From: Spirochaetales bacterium
GTDB taxonomy: Bacteria; Spirochaetota; Spirochaetia; DSM-2461
Assembly: GCA_028533045.1 (NCBI GenBank)
Contig: JAQQAP010000008.1
Location: forward strand, 1 to 64,000
Direction of reading: 5' to 3'
Length of the DNA: 64,000 nucleotides
In this document: positions 23,110 through 31,878 of the stretch, piece after piece
Position numbering within the stretch: position 1 is the stretch's first letter
Layout: each line of letters opens with the position of its first letter
Translations under genes and position numbers: made by a program
The notes under the pieces: model-generated
The model's input: the letters and a program-made list of their open reading frames with translations, nothing else
Database searches by the model: none
What the model was told of the DNA's origin: nothing

Positions 23110-24234
23110 CTAGAAGTTGGCTTCGATGTAGTCGAGGCGGTTGTTTATGTTATTGATAAGATAATCTTCCTGTTCCAGGAAATCGTCGTAATCGAAGGCT
23201 CTAAAAAGGTCGTAGTAGACGGCGCTGTCTACTTGGGCCAGGTATTCGCTTACCCGGTCCAACAGATTTTGGGGGTATTCGGAATAGGCCGAAGAGTCAT
23301 CCACAAAGGCTGCCATTATTTCGTCGTAACGGCTTTTGACAGGTGAGCCGTCTTGAAGAAGGCGTTTATGGAGGGTGCCCAGTTCGTTTTCCGAATAGTC
23401 GTCAAAAAGGCACTGTTCGTTATCCCAGGGAAGAAAAGTGTAGAGGCCGTCCACTATGAGCAGGTAGTGGTTGAACAGTTCCGTCTCCTGGGCCTGGAGA
23501 AGTTTATGGGCGGCGCAGTAGGAGGCGGTGGCCTCCACATCAAAATTATCCTCTACCCAGTCGTACCATTCTTCATCATCCAGCTCAAGGAATGTGATGA
23601 TCATACTGTTAAGCCCTTCATAATCGTCGTCATCGGGATATTTTTTTTCTGTGAGGCTTTGCAGGGGGTGTTCGTCTCCAAAGGCATTGTTCCCTTCGTA
23701 TTCGCAGAAGTGGGCTTTGTAGAGCTCCAGGGAGTCGGCATTATAAAAGTCCATGAGATCTTCCCCATCGTAAAGGGGAACGATGTCGTAGTAACCAAGG
23801 TATTCGTCATTGAGAAAAAGGGCGCTTGCCGTAATTTCCGGAGCGGGAATTCCCAGGTCCTGATAGGTTTCAAAGGCCAGGCGGTTTCTGATGCAGGACG
23901 GTTCATAGTAACAGGCGTTAAAAGCATACTTGGTTTCATTTCCCTCGCTATCTTCGAACATAATGGTATAGGAGCGTTTGTAGGCCTGCCGTGAGGAAAA
24001 TCCCCGGGCTTTTATCCAGGCGTTTTGAGTAATACCATCTTCTTCGTAGTAGCAGTGGGTGTAGTCCCCGTCATAGGCGTTGGATTCTTTGAGGAATTGG
24101 ACCGCGTCATCGCTCATGGAGAGATAAACGTTCCTAACCCCTTCTACTTCCGGTGTTTCCTTAATGAAGAGGTCGCAGCCTAAGAGCAGCAATAGTAGAA
24201 AAACAAGGTAAAAAGGGGCCCGGGGGATTTTCAT
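23110..24234 (-). CDS. CotH-family kinase-like lipoprotein
   Basis: 374 residues from ATG 24234, which gives a lipoprotein signal ending in LLLGC; the longer frame to 24270 adds residues before it for no reason. KARGFSSRQAYKRSYTIMF matches the CotH R-G-x-S-S-x-x-x-x-K-S-Y motif, and FNHYLLIVDGLYTFLPWDNE matches the N-x-Y-x...P-W-D/N-x-D/E segment of this atypical protein-kinase fold. CotH proteins phosphorylate coat proteins in Bacillus; the role in this phylum is not known. It is divergent from the DUF4956 gene with only 40 bases between start codons. Confidence 0.82.
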   Translation of the reverse strand: MKIPRAPFYLVFLLLLLLGCDLFIKETPEVEGVRNVYLSMSDDAVQFLKESNAYDGDYTHCYYEEDGITQNAWIKARGFSSRQAYKRSYTIMFEDSEGNETKYAFNACYYEPSCIRNRLAFETYQDLGIPAPEITASALFLNDEYLGYYDIVPLYDGEDLMDFYNADSLELYKAHFCEYEGNNAFGDEHPLQSLTEKKYPDDDDYEGLNSMIITFLELDDEEWYDWVEDNFDVEATASYCAAHKLLQAQETELFNHYLLIVDGLYTFLPWDNEQCLFDDYSENELGTLHKRLLQDGSPVKSRYDEIMAAFVDDSSAYSEYPQNLLDRVSEYLAQVDSAVYYDLFRAFDYDDFLEQEDYLINNINNRLDYIEANF

Positions 24235-24274
24235 AATTGAATTGTAAAGAAATATCCCATAGAATAGCAAGTGT

Positions 24275-24733
24275 ATGAATATTCAATCTTTTGGGTTAAA
24301 TTCCTTTGATGTTAATTTTAATGTCCACCTTCTTGTTCGCTTTCTTGTAAATGTCGTTTGCCTTGTCTTTCTGGTGGGCTTTGTTTATCCCGGGAGTAAA
24401 AAAAAGAAGAAAACGAAGGAGTTTCTCTTTGTTTTTTTCAATTTTAATATTCTGGTATTTTTTATCGCCAGCTTTTTGAGCAAAATAGAAATGCAGACCG
24501 GTTTTGCCTTTGGGTTGTTCGCTATTTTTTCTATTATCCGCTACAGGACAGAGCAGATTCCCATTAAGGAGATGACCTTCCTTTTTATTTCCATTATTCT
24601 GGCCACGATTAACTCAACCGTAACTCTTAAGATTGATTTTATAACGATTCTTATTGCCGATGTGGTTATTTTGGGTTCCAGTTATCTTATGGAGAAGATT
24701 TGGCTGCCCGCAGATAGTAAAGAGGACAAATAG
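24275..24733 (+). CDS. DUF4956 membrane protein
   Basis: 152 residues with about four membrane helices. GFAFGLFAIFSIIRYRTEQIPIKEMTFLF, split across two helices, is the signature of DUF4956. In many bacteria DUF4956 genes sit beside a VTC-type polyphosphate polymerase and a CotH gene; here the CotH gene is divergent and the VTC gene is absent from the window. A TAGAAT -10 (24260-24265) leaves only a few bases of leader. Confidence 0.82.
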   Translation: MNIQSFGLNSFDVNFNVHLLVRFLVNVVCLVFLVGFVYPGSKKKKKTKEFLFVFFNFNILVFFIASFLSKIEMQTGFAFGLFAIFSIIRYRTEQIPIKEMTFLFISIILATINSTVTLKIDFITILIADVVILGSSYLMEKIWLPADSKEDK

Positions 24734-24738
24734 GTTTT

Positions 24739-25827
24739 TTAAGTAGGGAGAGCCATGGTCAGAGCCGCCCCTCCCAGGTCGGAACTCCCGGCCTGTATGT
24801 TGCCGCCGTGGCGCATCATGATATTGTAGGATATATTGAGTCCCAGGCCGGTGCCTTCCCCTGGAGCTTTTGTCGTATAGAAGGGGTCGAAAATCTTGTT
24901 TTGGTTTTCCCAGGGAATCCCCGGGCCGTTATCTTCAATCCGGCAGAAGACGGTTCCTTCCTCTGCCCACGTGCTGATTTTGATGTTTCCCGATTCACGG
25001 GGAGCGTAGAATTTGGCGTTTAAAAGCAAGTTCAGAAGAACCTGTTCTATTTGACTTTTGCGGGCGTTTACTTCCGGCAGGGGGGTAAGATTAAGGTCAA
25101 TTATTACCTTTGGCTCTTTCATGAAGCCCGTAAGGTTAAGGGTCTCTTTAATCAGGCTATTCAAATCTATAGGTGCCGGGACACTGTGGTGTTCCCCATG
25201 GGAAAAGCTGTTCATGCTCTTTACTATTTTGTGAATCTTCTCTATCCCGTTCTTATTGTCTTCCAGAAGCTCTTCCAGGTCTTCCAGAATATTATTAATT
25301 TTCAATTGATTCCGGTCTTCTGCCGGGAGCAGCTCCAGGCCTTGCTTGATTTTTTCCATGTATTTTTCGAAGCTGCGTTGGTTGCTTTGTATATAGCCGA
25401 TGGGATTATTTATTTCATGGGCGATTCCTGCAGCCATAAGTCCCAGGGATTTAAGTTTCTCTTCCTGTACGGTAAGATTTTGTTGCTCTTCCAGGCTCTC
25501 TATCATTTCCCTGATAGATTGGGAAAGAGAGGATATTTCATCAACCGCTTTGAGAGGCAGAGGGAAAATCTTGTTTTCCGTTCGATAGAGACGGGCCGAT
25601 TCTTCCAGCATTTCCAGGGGGCGCAGTATTTTCTTTCGTGAAAAAAAGAAGAGGGAAGGAAAAAAAATTAGTATGGTTATGAATATTGTACGGGTGAAGA
25701 GCAGATATAATGGGTAGTGAACAAGATTTTTATTACTCTGGAGGAGATAAAAGATGAGTATGTTTTGGGAGCATATTATAAAAATGAGAAACAGGAAGAA
25801 AATGAGACTTTTTCTTCTAAGTTTCAT
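24739..25827 (-). CDS. Sensor histidine kinase
   Basis: 362 residues. Two closely spaced N-terminal membrane helices (~8-30, ~38-60), a HAMP-like segment, HisKA with His137 in GIAHEINNPIGY, then HATPase with the N box NLLLNAKF, ENDNGPGIP-type G1 and TGLGLNIS. There is almost no periplasmic loop, so it likely senses membrane or cytosolic signals. It overlaps the upstream receiver-phosphatase gene by 4 bases (ATGA), and the two should form one signalling unit. Confidence 0.9.
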   Translation of the reverse strand: MKLRRKSLIFFLFLIFIICSQNILIFYLLQSNKNLVHYPLYLLFTRTIFITILIFFPSLFFFSRKKILRPLEMLEESARLYRTENKIFPLPLKAVDEISSLSQSIREMIESLEEQQNLTVQEEKLKSLGLMAAGIAHEINNPIGYIQSNQRSFEKYMEKIKQGLELLPAEDRNQLKINNILEDLEELLEDNKNGIEKIHKIVKSMNSFSHGEHHSVPAPIDLNSLIKETLNLTGFMKEPKVIIDLNLTPLPEVNARKSQIEQVLLNLLLNAKFYAPRESGNIKISTWAEEGTVFCRIEDNGPGIPWENQNKIFDPFYTTKAPGEGTGLGLNISYNIMMRHGGNIQAGSSDLGGAALTMALPT

Positions 25828-26963
25828 TTAAGCAGCTCCAGGGTAAGAAGAGTTTTGTCGTCCGGGAGGGAATCGGGACTATCTCTTTTTCTCAGTTCCT
25901 CTAAGATAACGGAACTGAAGTAAGGATTGTCCCTGTAGAAAAGAATCAGGTCTTTAAAGGCTTTTATTCCCCCTTCCGTCTCTGTAAGCCCGTCGGTGTA
26001 GAGTAGTATTTTATCCTTTGTTTGCAAGGGGAAGTTATATTCTGAATAATCCAGGTCACTATATACTCCCAACGCCGTACCGGTCACATCCATTTGAATC
26101 AGTTGGTCCTTGCGAAGTATGTAGGGGAACATATGACCGGCATTAACGATGGAGAGTTTTTTGTTCTTTAGATCGATGCGACAAAGGCAGAGGGACACAA
26201 TGAGAGGCTGGATTTGTTTGAGTTCCTGGTATAGCCTCATATTAATCCAGCTAAGCACTCTGGAAAGGGACCGTGTTTCGTAAATGTAATATTTAAAGAC
26301 GGAGTCGTTAAAAAGAGTTTTGAGAATAAAGGTGACAAAGGCTGCTGTCATGCCGTGACCGGCCACATCGCCGATAACAGCCAGGTAGTTATCCTTATCC
26401 ATTTTGATTATATCGTAATAATCGCCGCCGCAAGAGAGGACAGGCTGGTACTCTACAGAGCATTTTATGCGCTCATCCCGGGGGAGTTGGGTTTGGAGAA
26501 AATTCTTTTGCATTTCCCCACCGTTGTTAAATTCTGTTTTGAAGAGATTAAGTTTAGTGGAAGCCTCTCTTGTCTGACGGTATTCTTCACAAGCCCTTTT
26601 TAATTCGGCCAATAAATCCTCCTCATTCCAGGGTTTGAGGACAAAAGAACTGAGCCCGGCACGAACGGTTTTAATTATGTCTTCGATATCGGTATAGGCG
26701 GTGAGGAGAATAGCCTGAATTTGATTGTTTATTTCCTTTGCCCGGGTAATCAGGTCGGAGCCTTTCATCTCCGGCATTCGCTGGTCCGATACCACTACGG
26801 CCACGTCATTGGGGTATTCTTTTATGAAATCCAGGGCTTTTTCAGGGTTTTGGAAGGTTCGTAAGATACAATGCAGGTTTTCCGCCAGTTGGCTGAGTTC
26901 TCTTTTAAGGGCTCTGACAACGGGACCTTCGTCATCCACTAGAAGGATGGAAAGTTCTTTCAT
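25824..26963 (-). CDS. Response regulator with SpoIIE-type PP2C phosphatase output
   Basis: 379 residues. Receiver at 1-125: LLVDDE, phospho-acceptor Asp in VVVSDQRMPEM, LLTAYTD and VLKPW. PP2C/SpoIIE domain at ~170-375 with SCGGDYYDI, GDVAGHGMTAAF and LLYTDGLTE, the metal-binding motifs. Such proteins usually dephosphorylate an anti-anti-sigma factor; no STAS or anti-sigma gene is present nearby. GGAG before the ATG is the ribosome site. The cognate kinase is the next gene. Confidence 0.92.
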   Translation of the reverse strand: MKELSILLVDDEGPVVRALKRELSQLAENLHCILRTFQNPEKALDFIKEYPNDVAVVVSDQRMPEMKGSDLITRAKEINNQIQAILLTAYTDIEDIIKTVRAGLSSFVLKPWNEEDLLAELKRACEEYRQTREASTKLNLFKTEFNNGGEMQKNFLQTQLPRDERIKCSVEYQPVLSCGGDYYDIIKMDKDNYLAVIGDVAGHGMTAAFVTFILKTLFNDSVFKYYIYETRSLSRVLSWINMRLYQELKQIQPLIVSLCLCRIDLKNKKLSIVNAGHMFPYILRKDQLIQMDVTGTALGVYSDLDYSEYNFPLQTKDKILLYTDGLTETEGGIKAFKDLILFYRDNPYFSSVILEELRKRDSPDSLPDDKTLLTLELLK

Positions 26964-27121
26964 GGTATTCTCCGTGTTTTTATTTTTAACTAAGTTATGT
27001 ATAGCACGGTGATTATGTGTTTATCAATAAGGGGTTTATAAACTTAGGGCGTAAATGAGGCCGGTCCGGCTTTTCTACCTCTTTCTGGATTTTTTCCCCA
27101 ATCTATAATACACTCAAGCTA

Positions 27122-28549
27122 ATGACCGTCAAACTCGCCCTGCGCAATGCCTTCCGCCACGGTAAAAGCTCCCTGCTCATTCTCTTTTTTATGACCCTGA
27201 CCGGTATGGTGTTTATGACGGGGAATTCTCTTCTCGTTTCGGTAAACCGAGCCATGCGGGAGGGTTTCCGCGATAACATTACCGCCGATGCTGTCATAAT
27301 GGCCCCTTCCCGGGAAAGGATGAGTCTTTTTGGGGCTACCGTTCCCTCCTTGGGAGAATTCTTTAGTCTTCCTTCCCTAAAAAACAAAGGTGATCTGGAG
27401 GGTTTGATTTCCGAGGCCGGTTATTCTTCCACCCCGCTTATTTCGGGAAACGCTTTGATGGAAGGCGGAGGCCACAGCCGTGGCATACCCTTCTTCGGGA
27501 TAGAAAACAGCTCCTATTTTGCCCTTTTTCCGGAGGTGGAGATTTTGGAGGGCAAGGCCGACTGGACCGGTCCGGGAGCCCTTGTGTCTCAAAGCCTGGC
27601 TATGGAGTGGGAAAAGGAGACGGGCCGTTCTTTGACAGTGGGGGACTCTATAAAGTTTACCACCGCCGGAGATATTGGTTTTACCATTCGCCGGGTTTCG
27701 ATCAAAGGGATCTATCGCTACCCCTATGAGCATCGCTTAACCGATTCCCTTGTCCTTTTAGATGACGGAACGGCCCGGGACCTGGTGAGGGTTCTGGCAG
27801 ACCAGACTCAGGAGAGCTCACCGGAAGAGGCGAGTGACCTTTTGGATATAGACCTGGGTTCCCTTTTTGAGATGGATGATACATCGGCTGACGGAGGGAG
27901 TGAGGATATTCTCTCTTCCCTGGATGCCCTCTTTGACGAGCCCCTCCCCGAGGTTAAGAGTGACGGGAGCTGGCACTTTTTATTGGTCCGTTTTCCCCGC
28001 ACCGCCTACAACAAACAGCTCGAACAATTACGATCGCTTTTAAACAAAGAAACCACACAGCTTCTTGACTGGCGTCAGGCGGCGGGATCGGCGGCCCAAT
28101 ACGCCCGCTTTATGCAGCTCTTCTTCTACGCCGGTTTCTTTCTTATTTTCCTGGCCGCCGTTTTGGGCATAGTGAATATTATGCTCATTAGCCTTTTCCA
28201 GCGGACTGTGGAAATCGGGACGATTCAGGCTCTGGGCGGGACTTCCTCATTTGTCCGCCGTCTCCTTAGCTTCGAATACCTTTTTATTTCGCTTTGCGGG
28301 GGGCTCTTGAGTCTCATATTTTCTGCCGGGTTATTTGCACTGGTGAATCGTTTAGATGTGGTGCTGGCTAACCCGGTGTTAAGTATGGTCTTTGGAGGAA
28401 AACCTTTGTATTTTCCCTTTTCCCTCCCCATGTGCGGGATAACCCTTCTGGTTTGTATAGGCACCGGCTGGATGTCTTCTCTTTATCCTGTGGGAAAGGC
28501 CCTGGCCCTGGAACCTGTGTCGGCTCTAAAAGGAGGAAACCATGAATAG
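27122..28549 (+). CDS. FtsX-family ABC permease
   Basis: 475 residues. N-terminal helix (~18-40), a large periplasmic MacB_PCD-like region (~41-330), then three C-terminal helices around the FtsX motif EIGTIQALGGTSSFVRRLL. The family includes LolCE and MacB. An acidic low-complexity stretch (about 240-285) interrupts the periplasmic domain. It heads a tight five-gene operon and overlaps the second permease by 8 bases. No ATPase gene is in the operon. Confidence 0.88.
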   Translation: MTVKLALRNAFRHGKSSLLILFFMTLTGMVFMTGNSLLVSVNRAMREGFRDNITADAVIMAPSRERMSLFGATVPSLGEFFSLPSLKNKGDLEGLISEAGYSSTPLISGNALMEGGGHSRGIPFFGIENSSYFALFPEVEILEGKADWTGPGALVSQSLAMEWEKETGRSLTVGDSIKFTTAGDIGFTIRRVSIKGIYRYPYEHRLTDSLVLLDDGTARDLVRVLADQTQESSPEEASDLLDIDLGSLFEMDDTSADGGSEDILSSLDALFDEPLPEVKSDGSWHFLLVRFPRTAYNKQLEQLRSLLNKETTQLLDWRQAAGSAAQYARFMQLFFYAGFFLIFLAAVLGIVNIMLISLFQRTVEIGTIQALGGTSSFVRRLLSFEYLFISLCGGLLSLIFSAGLFALVNRLDVVLANPVLSMVFGGKPLYFPFSLPMCGITLLVCIGTGWMSSLYPVGKALALEPVSALKGGNHE

Positions 28550-29837
28550 GAAGAATCTTCTTACTTTGGGTTTGCGAAACCTCTATAGGCACCGGAACAG
28601 GCAGATTTTCCTTTTGGCCGCATTGACCCTTTGCTTTGCTATGATTTCCCTTCTTTCCCTTGTGTCCGCAGGGATGAGCCGGAATGTGAACGACTCGTCC
28701 CGGGTGCATTACGGAGGAGATTTTTTCCTGGTGGGGTTCTATGGTGATAACCGGGATAAACCGGCCTGGGTGAAGAGCCCGGAAGATCTACAGTCCCTTA
28801 TAGATGATGTGCCCGGACTGGCCGCACCCCGGAGTCAGCTTTTTAAATCAGCCTATATCTACTTTAACGGGAAGCCCCAGCTCGTTAAGAATACGGTAGG
28901 CCTGGATTACGATAAAGAGGGGCAGTTGCTAAGCCGCTACGAAGTAGTTGAGGGCGATTTGGACAGCCTGTCAGAGGGGGGCGCCGTTGTTGTCTCCTCT
29001 GCTTTGGGAGAGATTATGGGGCTCCGGGCGGGGGACCAAATTACCCTCAAAACGACCAATCCCAAGGGTCAGGTGAACACGGGGCAGTTTACCGTGGGTG
29101 CCCTGATTGGGGACGATACCCTTCTGGGCTACTACCGGCTTTTTATGGACCGGGGCGATTTGAACGGTCTTCTCGCCTGGGATGAAGGGGATTTTAGTTC
29201 CCTGGGAATCTATTTGGATGATAGGAAAGAGCGGGATTACTGGGTAGAGAAACTCTATGACCGGCTAAGCCAAGGGCTTTCTGTGGGCGGAGAAATCCAC
29301 ACCCGGGATGACTACTACAGAGAAACGGAAAAGGGCTGGACCGGTATTCGTTACTTTATCTACGCCCTGGATATGTATGTTTCCGATGTGGATGATCTGT
29401 TAAGGGCTATGGACCTGCTCTCTTATTTTATTTATTTGATGATGCTGCTTATTACTTTTGTTTCCGTGCTGGTCACCTACCGCATTTTGCTTCATGACCG
29501 GAGCCGGGAATTGGCCGTGTTCCAGGCCATGGGGATGACCGGGAGACAGGTGGAGATCATGCTTCTCGTAGAGGCGGGGCTCCTTCTTTTTCTGGCCTTG
29601 CTTGGGGGAACTGTTTTCTCTTTTCTAATGGTGCCGGGCTTGCGGATATTCTCCTTTGAGAATATTCAGGGCTTTGGAATCTTTTTAAAAAAAGGTAGGC
29701 TGAGCGGTGCATTTATTCTTTCCCGATATTGTTTTAATATAGGGGTGATTCTCATTGGCGTCGTACCCGCTGTCTGGTGGCAAATTCGTCGAGAGCTGGG
29801 GCGTCCCCTGGCCCTCACCCTCAAAGGAGAAACATGA
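28542..29837 (+). CDS. FtsX-family ABC permease, second subunit
   Basis: 431 residues, same layout as the first permease: one N-terminal helix, periplasmic domain, three C-terminal helices with RSRELAVFQAMGMTGRQVEI. The two would make a LolCE-like heterodimer. AGGAGG lies directly before the ATG. Its stop overlaps the LolA-like gene (ATGA), which strengthens the link to lipoprotein or lipid transfer to the outer membrane. Confidence 0.88.
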   Translation: MNRKNLLTLGLRNLYRHRNRQIFLLAALTLCFAMISLLSLVSAGMSRNVNDSSRVHYGGDFFLVGFYGDNRDKPAWVKSPEDLQSLIDDVPGLAAPRSQLFKSAYIYFNGKPQLVKNTVGLDYDKEGQLLSRYEVVEGDLDSLSEGGAVVVSSALGEIMGLRAGDQITLKTTNPKGQVNTGQFTVGALIGDDTLLGYYRLFMDRGDLNGLLAWDEGDFSSLGIYLDDRKERDYWVEKLYDRLSQGLSVGGEIHTRDDYYRETEKGWTGIRYFIYALDMYVSDVDDLLRAMDLLSYFIYLMMLLITFVSVLVTYRILLHDRSRELAVFQAMGMTGRQVEIMLLVEAGLLLFLALLGGTVFSFLMVPGLRIFSFENIQGFGIFLKKGRLSGAFILSRYCFNIGVILIGVVPAVWWQIRRELGRPLALTLKGET

Positions 29838-30595
29838 AAAAGTCAGTCTTTATAATAATTAGTTTTACCATAGCAACTCTGCTTTCCGCTCTGGACCATC
29901 AGGCTTTGTTAGCCGAGGCGGACAGTTTGGTGAATTATCCCGCCACGGACTTTCAGGCCCGCTATACCATTGTGCAGGATATTCCGGCGGAGGGGCGTAT
30001 TACTACGGTGGCTTCCGTTTTTCGTCGTGATCGGGATGAAGCCTATACCATTGTGATTGAGGACCCGGCGGAAAATCGGGGCCAGGGGTATCTCAAAAAC
30101 CGGGAGACCCTGTGGATTTACGACCCCGACTCAAGGGAATTCAACTCCACCAGTTCCTCCGATCGATTCCAGAACAGCAATGCTCGAAACTCGGATTTTA
30201 CCAATTCCACCCTGGCCCGGGATTACGAAGTTGTAGCGGCCGAAGAAGTGACTCTGGGGCGATACGAATGCTGGCTTTTGGAGCTGGAGGGCCGCACCGA
30301 CGATTTAACCTACCCCAAAATGAAAATCTGGATAGACCAGGATAGACTGGTTCGGAAAACGGAGGATTACAGCCTCTCCGGCCAGCTCCTTCGTACATCG
30401 GTCTTTGCCTCCTATCATCAGCTTGATTCCGGTTTTGTTCTGCATAAGGTGATTTATGTGGATCACCTGGAAGGGGCTGTGGTAGACGGGGAATTCATAA
30501 ATGAAAAGACTCAGGTGACTATAGACAGTCCCTCCCTGGTTGACCTGCCCGATTCGGTCTTCTCCAAGTCCTTTTTGGAGAGGGTGAGTCAGTGA
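29834..30595 (+). CDS. LolA-like outer-membrane lipoprotein-sorting protein
   Basis: 253 residues from ATG 29834 (AAAGGAG upstream; overlap ATGA with the permease). A signal peptide (to ~19) is followed by the beta-rich fold of the LolA-like sorting family: VASVFRRDRDEAYTIVI, ETLWIYDPDSREFN, LELEGRTDDLTYPKMKIWID. Proteins of this kind accompany RND or FtsX-type permeases and are thought to carry a lipidic cargo through the periplasm. Confidence 0.85.
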   Translation: MKKSVFIIISFTIATLLSALDHQALLAEADSLVNYPATDFQARYTIVQDIPAEGRITTVASVFRRDRDEAYTIVIEDPAENRGQGYLKNRETLWIYDPDSREFNSTSSSDRFQNSNARNSDFTNSTLARDYEVVAAEEVTLGRYECWLLELEGRTDDLTYPKMKIWIDQDRLVRKTEDYSLSGQLLRTSVFASYHQLDSGFVLHKVIYVDHLEGAVVDGEFINEKTQVTIDSPSLVDLPDSVFSKSFLERVSQ

Positions 30596-31878
30596 TAAAG
30601 CCGATGAGGCTGATGGGGGTTGCGGGGTTCTTCCTGGCTTCCTTTATTTTGTGGGGGGAGTCTGACCTTCTTGATGCGGAGGGTTCCCTTGACGACCTGT
30701 TAGGGCTGGGAGATGAGACCGTAGAACCGGTTGAGCCTGTAGAGACTCCCAAGCAGGAAGCGGCATCCGTTATAGACGATTTGATTGGCCATAAGAGCCT
30801 GGATATTCGCATTAAGACGAAAATTACACTGGGATATACCCCCGGCTTTGAGGATGGGACCGATACAGGGACCTTTGAGGATTCCCCCATTTTGGAAATG
30901 AAGAATACCCTGATTTTGGATTATGTCGATTCGGACAAGCTGCGGGTTTATCAAAAATACTCCGTAGAGGCTCCCGACTTTGAAGGTGAGCTGGACGAGA
31001 TGTTTGCCGACTACTACCCGGCGGACTTCGTCAATTTCCGGGCGGGTCGCTTTACCGAAACCTGGGGGGAGTCAAAAAACTTTCGCCACACCAACCTGGT
31101 GGCCCGGGAGCCGGATGATTTTTCCGGCGGTACCGATACGCTGGCCTTTCGTGTCCTTTTTCCCTGGAAGACCGGTTCCATTGAAGCTCTGGCCCTTTCC
31201 CGGGAAGGCTACTGGGAGGATGAAGATTATCCGGCTATGGATGAATTTGGCTGGGGGCTTCGCATTAATCCCCCCGTTCCCAATACGGATTTAACCGCCG
31301 CCTTCTATGCCCACCGGGAGATGAATACCCGCATGACCCTAAGCCTTAAGAAGACCCTCTTCGGTTCCTGGGAGACCTATGGTGAAGGGCTCATGGCCAT
31401 TGATAAGGCTATCTTTGACGGAAGCTACGATGAGGATGAAGAGACCGAAGACGACCCCTATGACTTTGCCCTAAACCTGGGAGTCTACCGGGACTTTTTT
31501 GCCAATCGATTGACCCTGGGAGGAGAGTATCTCTACAACGGGGAAGAGAGCGAGATGACCCTGGCCGCCGGTACCTGGGATATCCTTTACCACGGCCATA
31601 ACCTGGCCCTATACGCCAAGTGGAAGCAGAACGACTGGGAAGTATACTCCTACGGACGCTACAACTCCTATGAGGATACGGGCATTATCGGTCCCGGTGT
31701 TAACTGGTACTTCTCCGACGAGGCCAAGCTGCAGGCCGGAGGGGGCTACGCCTGGGGTACCGATTCATATGATGACGACTATGCCGACAGTAACCCGGAC
31801 GACTTTGACCGGGAGCTGTTCTTTTTTGTACAGCTTGTCATTAACGGCAGCTGGGAGAAAACCCTATGGCCGGGGTAA
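30592..31878 (+). CDS. Predicted outer-membrane beta-barrel protein
   Basis: 428 residues from GTG 30592 overlapping the LolA-like gene by 4. Signal peptide (to ~22), then an acidic, proline-rich linker (GSLDDLLGLGDETVEPVEPV), then alternating beta strands with aromatic girdles to a strand ending FFVQLVINGSWEKTLWPG. It is likely the outer-membrane member of the permease/LolA-like system. No family name can be given. Confidence 0.7.
   Translation: MIKPMRLMGVAGFFLASFILWGESDLLDAEGSLDDLLGLGDETVEPVEPVETPKQEAASVIDDLIGHKSLDIRIKTKITLGYTPGFEDGTDTGTFEDSPILEMKNTLILDYVDSDKLRVYQKYSVEAPDFEGELDEMFADYYPADFVNFRAGRFTETWGESKNFRHTNLVAREPDDFSGGTDTLAFRVLFPWKTGSIEALALSREGYWEDEDYPAMDEFGWGLRINPPVPNTDLTAAFYAHREMNTRMTLSLKKTLFGSWETYGEGLMAIDKAIFDGSYDEDEETEDDPYDFALNLGVYRDFFANRLTLGGEYLYNGEESEMTLAAGTWDILYHGHNLALYAKWKQNDWEVYSYGRYNSYEDTGIIGPGVNWYFSDEAKLQAGGGYAWGTDSYDDDYADSNPDDFDRELFFFVQLVINGSWEKTLWPG

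Noticed and set aside
27060-27085. GCCGG/CCGGC hairpin as a terminator before the FtsX operon
   Set aside because: The stem is only five bases with a one-base centre and a short T-run; too weak to call.
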